Shown: positions 29,347 to 41,463 of the stretch, piece by piece | How positions within the stretch are numbered: the stretch's first letter is position 1 | Layout of the letters: the number at the start of each line of letters is the position of its first letter | Assembly (NCBI RefSeq): GCF_900129355.1 | Contig: NZ_FQVL01000002.1 | Coordinates: 1-64,000 of the forward strand | Source: Seinonella peptonophila | GTDB lineage: Bacteria; Bacillota; Bacilli; Thermoactinomycetales; Thermoactinomycetaceae | Length of the DNA stretch: 64,000 bases | Direction: 5' to 3' | Made by a program: the position numbers and the translations under genes | Notes under the pieces: model-generated | Told to the model about the DNA's origin: nothing | The model's input: only the letters and a program-made list of their open reading frames with translations | The model's database searches: none

Positions 29347-30588
29347 TTATTGCTCAAATGCACGAAGTGCCAATGTAGCATTATGTCCACCAAATCCAAG
29401 TGAATTGGAAATAGCTGCTCGCACTTTTGCTTTTCTTGCTTCATTCGGTACATAATCAAGATCACAATCTGGATCTGGAAATTCATAGTTGATTGTTGGT
29501 GGAATAACCCCATCACGAATGGTTAATGCTGTGGCAATCGCTTCGACTCCACCAGCCGCACCAAGTAAATGTCCGATCATTGATTTATTAGAGCTAATCG
29601 CTAAGCGGTATGCATGATCACCAAATGTCTTCTTGACCGCCATTGTTTCAAACTTATCATTTATCTCTGTTGAAGTACCATGTGCATTAATATAATCAAT
29701 TTCAGTCGGGTCTAATCCAGCATCATTTATCGCGGCTAGCATACAACGAGTTCCACCATCTCCTTGTGGATCTGGATGTGTAATGTGGTAAGCGTCACCA
29801 GTCATTCCATAGCCTACAACTTCCGCAACAATGTTTGCACCACGTGCTTTGGCATGCTCTAACGACTCTAATATTACAATGCCGGCCCCTTCACCCATTA
29901 CAAAACCATTTCGCTCTTTATCAAATGGTCGACTTGCTCCTTGTGGATCATCATTACGTGTAGAAAGTGCATGCGCATTGCCAAAACCTGCAAAGCCCAT
30001 TGGTAAAATGGTAGCTTCTGCACCTCCAGCGATCATCGCATCTGCATCTCCACGCTGGATGATTTTAAACGCATCACCAATTGAATGAGTACCAGTCGCA
30101 CAAGCCGAAATAGCTGAGCTATTGGGTCCTTTTGCTCCAGACATGATGGAAACTTGTCCAGAAGCCATATTCGCTATCATCATCGGAATGGTAAAGGGAC
30201 TTACTCTACGTGGTCCTTTTTCAAGCAGTGTTTTATGCTGCTGTTCAAAGGTACCTAGTCCACCAATCCCTGATCCAATATAGACACCCACACGCGTTGC
30301 ATCAACCTCGTCCATCTTTAATGATGCATCCTCTATCGCCATCTTACTTGCGGCAATCGCAAACTGAGTATAACGATCCATCCTTCTTGCCTCTTTTCGA
30401 TCCATAAAGTCCTTTGGATCAAAATCTTTTACTTCAGCAGCGATTTTTACAGAGTAATCCGTAGTATCAAATTGTGTAACGTATCCAACCCCTGATTTAC
30501 CATTTACAAGGTTTTCCCAGAAAGTTGTTACATCGTTACCAATTGGAGTGATAACTCCCATACCCGTGATCACTACACGATGAGACAT
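29347..30588 (-). CDS. fabF: Beta-ketoacyl-ACP synthase II
   Basis: FabF extends acyl-ACP with malonyl-ACP in type II fatty acid synthesis. The 413-residue thiolase-fold enzyme carries the catalytic cysteine in SACATGTHS (about 163), histidines in [11 protein letters not shown] (about 304) and [10 protein letters not shown] (about 340), and the C-terminal [10 protein letters not shown]. It follows acpP; in B. subtilis fabF is elsewhere with fabHA, so its place here between acpP and rnc is a difference from that reference. Confidence 0.97.
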   Translation of the reverse strand: MSHRVVITGMGVITPIGNDVTTFWENLVNGKSGVGYVTQFDTTDYSVKIAAEVKDFDPKDFMDRKEARRMDRYTQFAIAASKMAIEDASLKMDEVDATRVGVYIGSGIGGLGTFEQQHKTLLEKGPRRVSPFTIPMMIANMASGQVSIMSGAKGPNSSAISACATGTHSIGDAFKIIQRGDADAMIAGGAEATILPMGFAGFGNAHALSTRNDDPQGASRPFDKERNGFVMGEGAGIVILESLEHAKARGANIVAEVVGYGMTGDAYHITHPDPQGDGGTRCMLAAINDAGLDPTEIDYINAHGTSTEINDKFETMAVKKTFGDHAYRLAISSNKSMIGHLLGAAGGVEAIATALTIRDGVIPPTINYEFPDPDCDLDYVPNEARKAKVRAAISNSLGFGGHNATLALRAFEQ

Positions 30589-30626
30589 ATGCTACCACCT
30601 TTCTAACATTTGATAATTGATGGGAT

Positions 30627-30659
30627 GAAAGTCCCGTAACAAAATGCAACGGGACTTTC
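30627..30659 (-). other. Intercistronic hairpin between acpP and fabF
   Basis: GAAAGTCCCGT (30627-30637) pairs perfectly with ACGGGACTTTC (30649-30659) around an 11-base loop. There is no proper T run, so it is more likely an mRNA-stabilising or partial-termination structure that lets acpP be expressed more than fabF. Confidence 0.5.
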
Positions 30660-30665
30660 TTCTCA

Positions 30666-30914
30666 TTATTTTTGTTCCTGTTTTTGTTTCTCAATATAAG
30701 TAACAATATCCCCAACAGTTACGATCTTTTCTGAGTCCTCTTCCTCGATTTGATCGAGATCAAATTCTTGTTCAAGGTTTAAAATCAGATCAACAACATC
30801 GAGGGAATCAGCACCTAAATCATCTTTGATTCCTGCTTCCAATGTTACTTCTTCTGGTTTTACGTCAAGATGTTCTACGATAAGTTCTTTGACACGATTA
30901 AAAGTATCTGCCAT
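30666..30914 (-). CDS. acpP: Acyl carrier protein
   Basis: This 82-residue acidic protein carries growing acyl chains on a phosphopantetheine arm attached to the serine of GADSLDVVDLILNLEQEF (about residue 37). The start ATG lies behind GGGAGGTG. It sits in the usual fabG-acpP order and differs from the carrier domain in the lipopeptide synthetase. Confidence 0.97.
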   Translation of the reverse strand: MADTFNRVKELIVEHLDVKPEEVTLEAGIKDDLGADSLDVVDLILNLEQEFDLDQIEEEDSEKIVTVGDIVTYIEKQKQEQK

Positions 30915-30978
30915 TTTTATTCACCTCCCTCTCAGAATATCCAAATGGAACCAGGCTAACAACAAAAGCCGAATGAAC

Positions 30979-31722
30979 TTAGCTCATTACCATACCACCG
31001 TCAATATGGATGGTTTGCCCTGTGATGTATCGTGCTCCATCACTGGCAAGAAATGAGACCAATTCAGCTACATCTTCGGGTTTCCCAAAGTAACCTAACG
31101 GAATCTGTTTGAAAATCTCCTGTTGTTGCTGCTCTGAGAGAGCTTCTGTCATATCCGTTTGGATAAATCCTGGTGCTACTGCATTAACTGTGATTCCACG
31201 ACCAGCAAATTCTCGTGCAATCGATTTTGTCAAACCTAAAATCCCGGCCTTGGCAGCACTATAATTAGCTTGTCCCGCATTACCCATCACGCCGACAACA
31301 GAACTAATGTTAATAATTCGACCTGTTTTTTTCCGCATCATCAAACGTGAAACGGCCTTCGTACAAAGAAAGACTCCTTTTAAATTCGTATCAATCACAG
31401 AATCCCAATCTTCTTCTTTGATGCGAAGTGAGAGATTGTCACGAGTAATTCCAGCATTATTGACCAATATATCGATCTTTCCCCATGCAGTATGTATTTC
31501 TTTTATTCCTTGATCAACAGCATTCGCATCCGTTACATCCACTTGAAAAGCAAGTGCGTTTCGCCCTAAATGTTGCACTTGTTGAACGGTTTCTTCAGCA
31601 GCTACTTGGTTACCTGCATAAAAAATCGCTACATCTGCACCTTTACTCGCCAATGTGATCGCTATTGCCCGTCCTATTCCTCTAGAGCCACCTGTTACAA
31701 TCGCTGTTTTCCCCTCTAGCAT
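30979..31722 (-). CDS. fabG: 3-oxoacyl-ACP reductase
   Basis: FabG reduces beta-ketoacyl-ACP with NADPH. The 247-residue short-chain dehydrogenase has TGGSRGIGRAIA at the N-terminus (cofactor loop), NNAG (about 89), the serine of NISSVVG (about 141) and the catalytic YSAAKAG (about 154), and ends in GQTIHIDGGMVMS as the family does. Confidence 0.97.
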   Translation of the reverse strand: MLEGKTAIVTGGSRGIGRAIAITLASKGADVAIFYAGNQVAAEETVQQVQHLGRNALAFQVDVTDANAVDQGIKEIHTAWGKIDILVNNAGITRDNLSLRIKEEDWDSVIDTNLKGVFLCTKAVSRLMMRKKTGRIINISSVVGVMGNAGQANYSAAKAGILGLTKSIAREFAGRGITVNAVAPGFIQTDMTEALSEQQQQEIFKQIPLGYFGKPEDVAELVSFLASDGARYITGQTIHIDGGMVMS

Positions 31723-31742
31723 TCATATCACACTTCTTTCAT

Positions 31743-32678
31743 TTATTTCAATGACTCTGCTAAACTTTGCAGCGATGCTGAGTCTTGAACATTCCATACT
31801 TTTACATTCCGGTCAATTTTCCGGACTAATCCAGCCAATACTTTACCTGTCCCCACTTCAACCATTTCATCTACCCCTTGCTCTAACAGAAAACGAACAA
31901 TATCTTCCCATAATACAGGTGAAGCAACCTGGTCAATCAAAGCCTTTCGGATTTCATCAGCAGCTTGAATCGGAGAAGCAGACACATTTGCTACCACAGG
32001 AATGGATGCCTGTTGGAGATTGACGCGATCTAAAGTCTGTTTTAATTTCTTACTAGCTGGTTCCATCAGTTTAGAATGAAAAGGACCGCTCACTGTTAAA
32101 GAAATGGTGCGTCGAGCCCCAGCTTCTTTCGCTAACTTTGCAGCCTGATCAACTGCTGCTTGATGTCCAGATATCACAATTTGTCCTGGGCAATTATAAT
32201 TAGCCGGTTGAACACTTTGCTCAGTTGTACTCACATCACGACATATTTGATCCAGAATCTCACGGTCAAGCCCCATAATAGCGGTCATCGCTCCAATGCC
32301 AGTAGGAACTGCCTCTTCCATCCATTTTCCTCTTTCATGAACGGCTACTACTGCCTCACGAAATGTAAGTGCACCAGCCGCCACCAATGCTGAATATTCA
32401 CCTAAACTATGACCAGCAACAAAATCCGGGGTAATATCAAATGGTTTTAACGCTTCTAATAGAGCCACACTAGTCGTTAAGATCGCTGGTTGAGTAATTT
32501 CCGTCTGTGTTAGTTTCTCCTCAGGTCCTTCAAAGCAAAGCGAAGAGAGGGAAAAACCTAATGCCTCGTCAGCCTCTGCAAAAACTTTCTGTGCAGCGGA
32601 AGAAGTAGCTGCGATCTCTTTACCCATACCTATTTTTTGTGAACCTTGTCCTGGAAAGATAAACGCTACTTTACCCAT
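31743..32678 (-). CDS. fabD: Malonyl-CoA:ACP transacylase
   Basis: FabD moves malonyl from CoA to ACP. The N-terminus KVAFIFPGQGSQKIGMG and the active-site GHSLGEYSALVAAG (Ser about 90) are clear, with the catalytic histidine in SGPFHSKLM (about 200). Start: ATG 32678 is preferred, with GAAAGGGA upstream; ATG 32690 adds four residues and is an alternative that lies too close to that site. Confidence 0.96.
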   Translation of the reverse strand: MGKVAFIFPGQGSQKIGMGKEIAATSSAAQKVFAEADEALGFSLSSLCFEGPEEKLTQTEITQPAILTTSVALLEALKPFDITPDFVAGHSLGEYSALVAAGALTFREAVVAVHERGKWMEEAVPTGIGAMTAIMGLDREILDQICRDVSTTEQSVQPANYNCPGQIVISGHQAAVDQAAKLAKEAGARRTISLTVSGPFHSKLMEPASKKLKQTLDRVNLQQASIPVVANVSASPIQAADEIRKALIDQVASPVLWEDIVRFLLEQGVDEMVEVGTGKVLAGLVRKIDRNVKVWNVQDSASLQSLAESLK

Positions 32679-32703
32679 CTTCAGATGCATCCCTTTCTAT
32701 TGG

Positions 32704-33702
32704 TTACTCCACTTGATCCATTGACCATTTTATTACGGTTGAACCCCATGTAAGACCTCCACCAAATCCACAAAGAACCAATGTATCTCCTTTTTTAATT
32801 CGCTCTTGTTCGATTGCTTCATTTAAAGCAACCGGGATAGAGGCAGAGGACATGTTACCATATTTATCAATATTGACGACTACCTTTTCTCTTGGCAATC
32901 CAAATCGTTTCATTGCCGACTCAATGATCCGGATATTTGCTTGATGTGGAATAAAGAAATCAATATCCTCTTTTTCTAGACCTGCATGATCCAAAGCTTT
33001 TTGAGTGGATTTGCTCATGACACGAACAGCAAATTTAAAAACTTCACGCCCATTCATAGCGATCATATGTTGTTTATTGGCAACCGTTAACTCAGATGCT
33101 GGTAAACGTGAACCTCCTGCCTCAACTTTGAGTAGATCTCCACCTTCTCCATTCCCGCCAAGGTCAAATGAGAGAAGTCCATAACCATCTTCAACAGGTC
33201 CAAGTACAGCCGCTCCTGCACCATCTCCAAATAAGATACAAGTATTTCGGTCTTCCCAATCAACAATTCGAGATAGACAATCAACACCAATGACCAAAGC
33301 ATGTTGGTACACGCCCGTTTTAATAAACTGTGTCGCAGTTGTAATACCATAAATAAATCCAGTACAAGCTGCTGAAAGATCAAAAGTGGCTGCTTTCGTT
33401 GCACCCAACTGATTTTGTACCAGGCAAGCCGTTGCTGGAAAAACCATATCTGGCGTTACAGTGGCAACGATGATTAAATCTAATTGATCCGCGGTAATAC
33501 CCGCTTGTTTTAGGGCTCGCTTAGACGCCTTTACTGCCAAATCTGACGCAGCCTCTTCTTTCGCTGCAATACGGCGCTCCTTGATACCAGTCCGAGAAAC
33601 AATCCATTCATCATTGGTTTCCACCATTTTTTCTAAATCATAATTTGTGAGTTTTTTCTCAGGTACATATGCTCCGACTCCAATGATCCCCACTGACCTC
33701 AT
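32704..33702 (-). CDS. fabH: Beta-ketoacyl-ACP synthase III
   Basis: FabH starts fatty acid chains by condensing acyl-CoA with malonyl-ACP; in Gram-positives it prefers branched-chain starters. The 332-residue enzyme has Cys in [12 protein letters not shown] (about 113), His in [10 protein letters not shown] (about 250) and Asn in [14 protein letters not shown] (about 280). GGGGGGAAT precedes the start. The gene is placed directly after plsX in the FapR operon. Confidence 0.97.
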   Translation of the reverse strand: MRSVGIIGVGAYVPEKKLTNYDLEKMVETNDEWIVSRTGIKERRIAAKEEAASDLAVKASKRALKQAGITADQLDLIIVATVTPDMVFPATACLVQNQLGATKAATFDLSAACTGFIYGITTATQFIKTGVYQHALVIGVDCLSRIVDWEDRNTCILFGDGAGAAVLGPVEDGYGLLSFDLGGNGEGGDLLKVEAGGSRLPASELTVANKQHMIAMNGREVFKFAVRVMSKSTQKALDHAGLEKEDIDFFIPHQANIRIIESAMKRFGLPREKVVVNIDKYGNMSSASIPVALNEAIEQERIKKGDTLVLCGFGGGLTWGSTVIKWSMDQVE

Positions 33703-33719
33703 TTTTATTCCCCCCGCCT

Positions 33720-34697
33720 CTATTTGGCAAACTGATCTTGAATCAATGAGACTACATTTCGCGATACAAATAATCTCGCTTGACGAACCGCATGAAAAAT
33801 GGCTTTGCCATCTGATGATCCATGAGCTTTAATAATAGGAGCTGCAATACCTAAGAGTGGCGCGCCACCATGTTCTTGATAATCCATTTCTTTCGCAAAT
33901 TGTTGCAATTTAGAACGTAATAACCACCCCGCGAAACGTGTATACCAAGTTGATAATATTTCCTGCTTTAATCGACCAAGTATCGCTTTTGCTACACCCT
34001 CAGCATTCTTGAGCAAAATATTACCACTAAAGCCATCACATACAAGTACATCGCAAGGACCATGTAACACTTCACGAGCTTCTGTATTTCCAACAAAATG
34101 AATTTCATTGCATTGACTGATTAATTCATGGGCTTCTTTCGTCAACTGGCTGCCTTTTCCTTCCTCAGTCCCGATATTGAGCAATCCGACCCTTGGTTGT
34201 TGACATCCAAGCACTTTTTCAGCATAAATACTGCCCATTCCTGCATATTGGAAAAGATGCTCAGCTTTCGCATCAGGATTTGCCCCGACATCTAAGACAA
34301 GTAACTCACGACCATCTATTGTGGGGAAAATAGGAGCAAGTGCCGGCCTGGAAACCCCCTTGATTCGACCTGTATATAAAAGTCCTGCTGCCATGAGCGC
34401 ACCCGTATTTCCTGCGCTAATAAAAGCATCTGCCTCTCCTGCTTTTAGCATTTGACAACCGATCACCATTGATGAATCCTTTTTTCTTCGCACCGCTTTT
34501 ACAGGCTCATCATCTGGCTCAATTTGCTCTGAAGCATAGCGAAATTCAAGATTATGTAACTTTTTTGGAACAATCTTTTCATCATGTCCAATTAAAATAA
34601 AAATTGTATCTCCCCAATGTTCTGCTGCTTGTACTACGCCATCTACAATCGCCGCTGGTGCATGGTCGCCTCCATTTGCGTCAAGCGCGATCCGCAT
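33720..34697 (-). CDS. plsX: Phosphate acyltransferase PlsX
   Basis: PlsX converts acyl-ACP to acyl-phosphate, the donor used by PlsY, and so couples fatty acid and phospholipid synthesis. The 325-residue product starts [19 protein letters not shown], with [14 protein letters not shown] (about 93) and the family block [16 protein letters not shown]. It lies between fapR and fabH; the acyl-phosphate it makes is also the product of the FakA/FakB kinase encoded at 47800-50336. Confidence 0.97.
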   Translation of the reverse strand: MRIALDANGGDHAPAAIVDGVVQAAEHWGDTIFILIGHDEKIVPKKLHNLEFRYASEQIEPDDEPVKAVRRKKDSSMVIGCQMLKAGEADAFISAGNTGALMAAGLLYTGRIKGVSRPALAPIFPTIDGRELLVLDVGANPDAKAEHLFQYAGMGSIYAEKVLGCQQPRVGLLNIGTEEGKGSQLTKEAHELISQCNEIHFVGNTEAREVLHGPCDVLVCDGFSGNILLKNAEGVAKAILGRLKQEILSTWYTRFAGWLLRSKLQQFAKEMDYQEHGGAPLLGIAAPIIKAHGSSDGKAIFHAVRQARLFVSRNVVSLIQDQFAK

Positions 34698-34719
34698 TTC
34701 ACGCTAGCCTCCTTTATCC

Positions 34720-35289
34720 CTATGTTCGCTCATTCTCTTCTAATCGATAGACATCAAATATACCTTGAAAGACAATCTCACCGCTAACTTTTGTCATCAC
34801 TTGAATTTGCAATCGTGAGGCACTCTTTTGTTCAATCACTTTTGCTTGAGCAATGCAACGTTCTCCTAGATGAACCGGGCGAACAAAACGAATATTGGCC
34901 GAGCGTGTCAGCGCAATCTCTGCATCAACAATCGCTACAGCTAATGAATTAGCCTGAGCAAAAAGATAATGTCCACGTGCAATTTTGGTACGAGAAAAAA
35001 CATGCTCCTGGCGAATCTCTAATAAGGAGATTCCACTACGATCCCATTGAAGATCGATCATCTCTCCAATCACTTCATCAGGAGAGAGAGAACGAACCCG
35101 GTCAAAATTCCCCTCTGCCATGTGCTTGATCCGCTCACGATATTCAGGTATGCCTAATTCCATTCGATCCAATCGAATTGTCTGCACACTGACTAAACAA
35201 CGTTTTGCCATCTCCTCATCCGTGAGAAAAGGGTCTTCTTTAAATGCTAAAATCAATTGACGTTGTCGTTCTTGCTTTGACATGCGCAC
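34720..35289 (-). CDS. fapR: Transcriptional repressor FapR
   Basis: FapR represses fatty acid and phospholipid genes and releases DNA when malonyl-CoA binds. The N-terminal 60 residues contain the helix-turn-helix (LTDEEMAKRCLVSVQTIRLDRMELG) and the C-terminal part is the hot-dog effector domain (ARGHYLFAQANSLAVAIVDAEIALT). Length 189 is normal. The start is GTG 35289, eight bases after GGAGGTG. An operator-like 17-mer lies about 40 bases upstream, so it is autoregulated with the downstream operon. Confidence 0.97.
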   Translation of the reverse strand: MRMSKQERQRQLILAFKEDPFLTDEEMAKRCLVSVQTIRLDRMELGIPEYRERIKHMAEGNFDRVRSLSPDEVIGEMIDLQWDRSGISLLEIRQEHVFSRTKIARGHYLFAQANSLAVAIVDAEIALTRSANIRFVRPVHLGERCIAQAKVIEQKSASRLQIQVMTKVSGEIVFQGIFDVYRLEENERT

Positions 35290-35329
35290 AGGGGAGACAC
35301 CTCCATCTCACTGCAATTATGACCAGGTA

Positions 35330-35346
35330 TTAGAATCTAGTACTAA
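35330..35346 (-). promoter_or_regulatory. FapR operator overlapping the fapR promoter
   Basis: The minus strand reads TTAGTACTAGATTCTAA, which agrees at 14 of 17 positions with the published FapR consensus TTAGTACCTRRTACTAA. It overlaps the spacer and -10 of a likely promoter (TTGTAT, 18 bases, TCTAAT), the usual place for repression. Confidence 0.7.
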
Positions 35347-35406
35347 GATAGTATACAAAAAAAAGAAAAAAAAGACAAGCACTTAGCTTGTTGATCCTTC
35401 ATAGAC

Positions 35407-35439
35407 AACTATCGGCACTTCAACAGAGTGCCGATAGTT
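35407..35439 (-). terminator. Hairpin after rpmF
   Basis: A perfect 13-bp stem (35407-35419 with 35427-35439) lies just past the rpmF stop and before the fapR promoter. The T tract is weak, so termination strength is uncertain. Confidence 0.6.
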
Positions 35440-35447
35440 AAAATCGA

Positions 35448-35630
35448 TTAGTTATTTGCTACGCCTTCAACTTCAGTGCCTTTATAATATCCACATTCAG
35501 GACAAACATGGTGAGACAATTTTTTACTGCTACATTGAGGACATGAAACTAAATTGGGTGCAGTTAGTTTAAAATGTGTGCGACGCTTACGCTTACGAGT
35601 TTTTGAAGTACGTCTTTTTGGAACAGCCAT
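35448..35630 (-). CDS. rpmF: 50S ribosomal protein L32
   Basis: The 60-residue protein begins [21 protein letters not shown] and has a complete zinc ribbon, SCPQCS and HVCPECGYY. The start ATG 35630 follows GAGGAGGGGG; seven upstream in-frame codons are not used. It is placed directly after the DUF177 gene, the conserved yceD-rpmF pair. Confidence 0.97.
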   Translation of the reverse strand: MAVPKRRTSKTRKRKRRTHFKLTAPNLVSCPQCSSKKLSHHVCPECGYYKGTEVEGVANN

Positions 35631-35653
35631 AATCCCCCTCCTCTCTAGCAAAT

Positions 35654-36160
35654 CTAGGAATCAAACTTAAATTCTTGTAATTTCGCAAGTCTTGGATCAA
35701 TATGCTCCGTATTGCATTGACAGATCCCCTTATTGCGATTTATGCCACAGCTTGGACAGAGCCCTCTACATGTATCCCGACAGATTGGAACAAAGGGAAT
35801 CTGGAGCAGAAAAGCTTCACGAACCCATGGTTCTAAATGAAGAGCTTCACCGATTGGGTAAACCTCTACTCCTTCTGCGTCTACAACCGGTAGATCTGTA
35901 AACGTTTCTGCCCAGGTTAACTCGATCGGTAAATCAAATTCCTCCAAGCAACGCGAGCAGACAAAAGTAGCTTCAGCTGACTGTCTTACTTGTAGACGAA
36001 ACTGATGAGAACCTGTTCGGCTAATCTCCACATGAACATGGACTGGCTTCATCCGCACCAAGCTGCGAATCTCATTATTTAACTCAGGTAATAGTAGTCG
36101 ATCTCGCAAAGTCAGCGGACGATCTTGCAACTGCACAAACGTATCTAATGATATCTGCAT
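35654..36160 (-). CDS. ylbN: YceD family (DUF177) protein, YlbN
   Basis: This 168-residue protein precedes rpmF in most bacteria; family members have been linked to 23S rRNA accumulation or ribosome maturation. It has cysteines in [11 protein letters not shown] (about 86) and [19 protein letters not shown] (about 130-150), plausibly metal-binding, and the family ending [10 protein letters not shown]. The gap of 287 bases upstream, to ylbL, shows no further feature I can support. Confidence 0.9.
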   Translation of the reverse strand: MQISLDTFVQLQDRPLTLRDRLLLPELNNEIRSLVRMKPVHVHVEISRTGSHQFRLQVRQSAEATFVCSRCLEEFDLPIELTWAETFTDLPVVDAEGVEVYPIGEALHLEPWVREAFLLQIPFVPICRDTCRGLCPSCGINRNKGICQCNTEHIDPRLAKLQEFKFDS

Positions 36161-36447
36161 TTACCCCACCTCTTCACTCGCCATCAAACAGTTAGCGAAT
36201 CGATGACTTAAATCATAATCTCTCTGTAAAACAAGCGATATCCCGTCACACTTATGATGACGAAAACACAGACATTGCTGACTTACGAGTCTTACTTATC
36301 CTATAAATTATTTTCTCATTGCCATTTTACCAAAGATTGTTCATGCTTGCGAGAGGGATCAAACTTCCCCTTAATCGAAGCTGACTCACCTTTATCGCAG
36401 CATAATGGCGTTCACATTTTGCAAAATAAACAGGATTTCCTGCTCGG

Positions 36448-37491
36448 CTAAGTATAAGCCAAGTGCCCAGCGCTTGTCAATTGACCCAAATAATCGACAG
36501 CTTCCTGCAATGATCGTACTGGAATGACGCGAATGGGTAAACCAAGTTTTTTCACGGTTTGTTTTGCTTGTTGTTCATTCTCATCTGTAGGCTGCTGATC
36601 TTTGGGGCAGAAAAAATAAGCTGCTTTCTCTTTGGCTGCTGACATAATTTTATATTTAATCCCACCAATCTGACCTACCTGACCTCCTTCATCAATCGTC
36701 CCGGTTCCGGCAATTCGCAATCCATGTGTCATATCACCTGCTACCAGTCGATTTAGAAGCTCTAGTGATAGCATCAAACCTGCTGAAGGTCCACCAATTT
36801 CTCCTGTTGTAATTCGGACTTTTGGTTTTGATTGAACCGATACTTGATTACGTGGAACAATGCCAATACCAACCTGTTTAGACGAAAGAGAGATCAATTT
36901 GACTTTTCGTGTTAATTTTTGTCCATCTCGTCGAATGGTAAGAGTAATCTGATCACCAGCTCGTTTATTTTCTAAAAAAGCGTGCAATTTAGTTACAGTT
37001 GGGATGGCGTGTTGATCAATTTGTTCAATTTGATCTCCCACTTGCAAACCAGAGATTGGCTTTCGAGCAAAGCCTAAGATTTTAACACCTTGCTGTTTTA
37101 TTTGCAAAGGGCGATGTGCCTGACGAAATGCAGCAACAACTGCCGCATTTTGAGACTGAATCATCTCCTCTTTTTGCCTTAATTCATACTCTTGATTTGT
37201 TTCTCCTTGCAGCACCATTTTGTCACGCGCTACTAACTCCATTTCAGAAGAAAACTTACTTCTCAAATAGTCAAAAATGGTTCCCTCTCTAACCGAGACA
37301 GTTGTTAATAAAAAATCACCTTTTTCTTTTAATGAGGTCTTCCCTTCAACCCAAATGGTAGGCTTTATCTCTTCAGCAGAACCCGCTCCCATCACATAAT
37401 AGGGAATGGGCCAAGTAAATAAACCAATCACCAAAATAGCTGCAACTACACCAATTAAAACCTGTTTAAAAATGCTTCTATATATGCGCAT
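36448..37491 (-). CDS. ylbL: PDZ and Lon-type serine protease YlbL
   Basis: The protein (about 347 residues) has an N-terminal membrane anchor (VLIGVVAAILVIGLFTWPI), a PDZ domain around residues 125-200 (GLQVGDQIEQIDQHAIP) and a C-terminal Lon-family S16 proteolytic domain with the serine of GGPSAGLMLSLEL and the lysine of GGIKYKIMSAAKE, a Ser-Lys dyad. Related proteins are membrane proteases; in B. subtilis YlbL has been linked to removal of a cell-division inhibitor. ATG 37491 is preferred and overlaps the ylbK 3' end by 14 bases. Confidence 0.92.
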   Translation of the reverse strand: MRIYRSIFKQVLIGVVAAILVIGLFTWPIPYYVMGAGSAEEIKPTIWVEGKTSLKEKGDFLLTTVSVREGTIFDYLRSKFSSEMELVARDKMVLQGETNQEYELRQKEEMIQSQNAAVVAAFRQAHRPLQIKQQGVKILGFARKPISGLQVGDQIEQIDQHAIPTVTKLHAFLENKRAGDQITLTIRRDGQKLTRKVKLISLSSKQVGIGIVPRNQVSVQSKPKVRITTGEIGGPSAGLMLSLELLNRLVAGDMTHGLRIAGTGTIDEGGQVGQIGGIKYKIMSAAKEKAAYFFCPKDQQPTDENEQQAKQTVKKLGLPIRVIPVRSLQEAVDYLGQLTSAGHLAYT

Positions 37492-38278
37492 GCTGTTCAC
37501 CCATCCAATCACGAATCCGCTGTTTGATTAACTCTATCTTTTCTTCTGTTGCTACTTCTCCACGACGAATACACTCTTGAGCTTGATCAAATGTAGTTGG
37601 ACTAATATCTGCACAATCAGGTTGAATGACTATATCTGTTGTTGGCATTCTGTAATTTAATAATTCGCGTTCCATAATGCCTAATGATTGTAAAATGACA
37701 TCAAAGATATTGCTAATTTTCACCTTATTTATCTCTGGTAATACATCAACCCCAACTACAATATCAGCTCCCATACCCTTTGCGACAGAAGCCGGAACTC
37801 GGTCAATCACACCTCCATCAACTAAGACACGCCCGTTTATAATAACGGGCTCAAAAATTCCTGGCACCGAAATACTGGCGCGAACAGCATCAGAAATGGG
37901 GCCATCTCTGAAGATTACAGGCTCACCACATCGCAAATCTGTCGCGACGATAGCAGTTGGTACAAAGAGTTCCTGGATTTCTTTACGATGTGTTAATAGA
38001 CGCACCATTTCTTTAATTTTATCCCCAATTACAAAGCCAAGTCCTGGAACCGATAAATCTAACCAGTGCTTTCTTTTAAGGTGAACAAAAAATTTCTCCA
38101 TCATATTTAAATCCATTTTATTTGCATAAAATACGGCGATTATACTCCCCATACTACTTCCGGCTAAATAATCTATCGGAATACCTTCACGACTTAGAAC
38201 TTTTAGCACGCCAATATGTGCTAACCCTCTTGCTGCACCAGATCCTAAAGCTAGACCGATTTTCGGTCTTTTGCCCAT
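37478..38278 (-). CDS. ylbK: Patatin-like phospholipase family protein YlbK
   Basis: This 266-residue RssA-type patatin-like protein has the oxyanion motif GSGAARGLAHIGVL, the nucleophile elbow GSSMGS (Ser about 42) and the catalytic aspartate in VDGGVIDR (about 153). Such enzymes are acyl hydrolases; the substrate is unknown. It precedes ylbL, as in the Bacillus ylb cluster, and follows a clear GGAGGAG site. Confidence 0.92.
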   Translation of the reverse strand: MGKRPKIGLALGSGAARGLAHIGVLKVLSREGIPIDYLAGSSMGSIIAVFYANKMDLNMMEKFFVHLKRKHWLDLSVPGLGFVIGDKIKEMVRLLTHRKEIQELFVPTAIVATDLRCGEPVIFRDGPISDAVRASISVPGIFEPVIINGRVLVDGGVIDRVPASVAKGMGADIVVGVDVLPEINKVKISNIFDVILQSLGIMERELLNYRMPTTDIVIQPDCADISPTTFDQAQECIRRGEVATEEKIELIKQRIRDWMGEQHAHI

Positions 38279-38400
38279 GCTACCGCTCCTCCTCCTGTCA
38301 AGCGATTAGCCATTTATGATTTCTCGCATTTCAAATGTATAACTTTTTCAGAAAAACGGGTAATAGACTAATAAATTTTATATCGATAAGGATTGATGAT

Positions 38401-39021
38401 ATGACTCAACCACTTGTGGACCTTTCCATAAAATCAACTGCAGTTCCTACAAAACTAAATGCAGAACAACTATCAACTTATATTCATCCTGATACACCTC
38501 GATATCAGCATATTTTAGGTGTAGTAGAGGAAATGAAAGATTTATGTATAAAATTATCAATTCCTTCTGTACATATGAAGCAATTAATTCAAACCGCATA
38601 TCTGCATGATATCGGATACAGTGAATCGCTAAAGATTACTTCTTTTCATCCTACTGATGGAGCCATTTTTGCACAAAAACAAGCGTTTGCAAAACCAATT
38701 ATTGCTGGTGTTCTATTTCATACGGAGGCTCAACGAACTTGGAAACTATCTCCTGATATTGTCAACCTATATAAACAAAATCATTCCTATCTTGATCCAA
38801 TTGATCATCTCTATATTGAACTGATTACATATTGTGACCTTCACCGTTCTGCTAATGGTGAGCATGTTACATTAGAACAGCGGATTACTGATATCGTCTC
38901 AAGATATGGTTCGCAACATCAGATCAGTCAGCAAATGTTATATAATATGAAATATTTCATCATTACATGTGAACGAGTCGAGCAATATCTTGTACATGGG
39001 CTACCAGATCTCGCGGTCTAA
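38401..39021 (+). CDS. HD-domain protein, probable phosphohydrolase
   Basis: A 206-residue protein with an HD fold: the first histidine in TPRYQHILGV, the HD pair in AYLHDIGYS (about 77), and histidines in SFHPTDG and VLFHTEAQ, with a distal aspartate in YCDLHRS. This set fits metal-dependent phosphohydrolases; the substrate is not evident. ATG 38401 is chosen because AAGGA lies nine bases upstream; the frame is open 22 codons further up without a site. It is divergent from ylbK and parallel to ylbJ. Confidence 0.8.
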   Translation: MTQPLVDLSIKSTAVPTKLNAEQLSTYIHPDTPRYQHILGVVEEMKDLCIKLSIPSVHMKQLIQTAYLHDIGYSESLKITSFHPTDGAIFAQKQAFAKPIIAGVLFHTEAQRTWKLSPDIVNLYKQNHSYLDPIDHLYIELITYCDLHRSANGEHVTLEQRITDIVSRYGSQHQISQQMLYNMKYFIITCERVEQYLVHGLPDLAV

Positions 39022-39083
39022 TTTGTCCCTCTCCTGCGTAAACATGTAATCAATGATTTGATGACATGAGGGGAGAGTAAACC

Positions 39084-41339
<2,256 letters not shown>

Positions 41340-41463
41340 TTTGGTCATCCTTTTCCCTACAATCGATTTTCGCTATCACTAATCCTAACACAAAGCAAAA
41401 GAGTGAGAAAAGAGAATTAAGAATCACAACAAAATGTATAAAAATGGTTTAAATGGAAAAGAT

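Noticed and set aside
29325-29516. Upstream extension of the rnc frame
   Set aside because: It overlaps fabF, and its residues are unlike any RNase III; a ribosome site supports the later TTG 29324.
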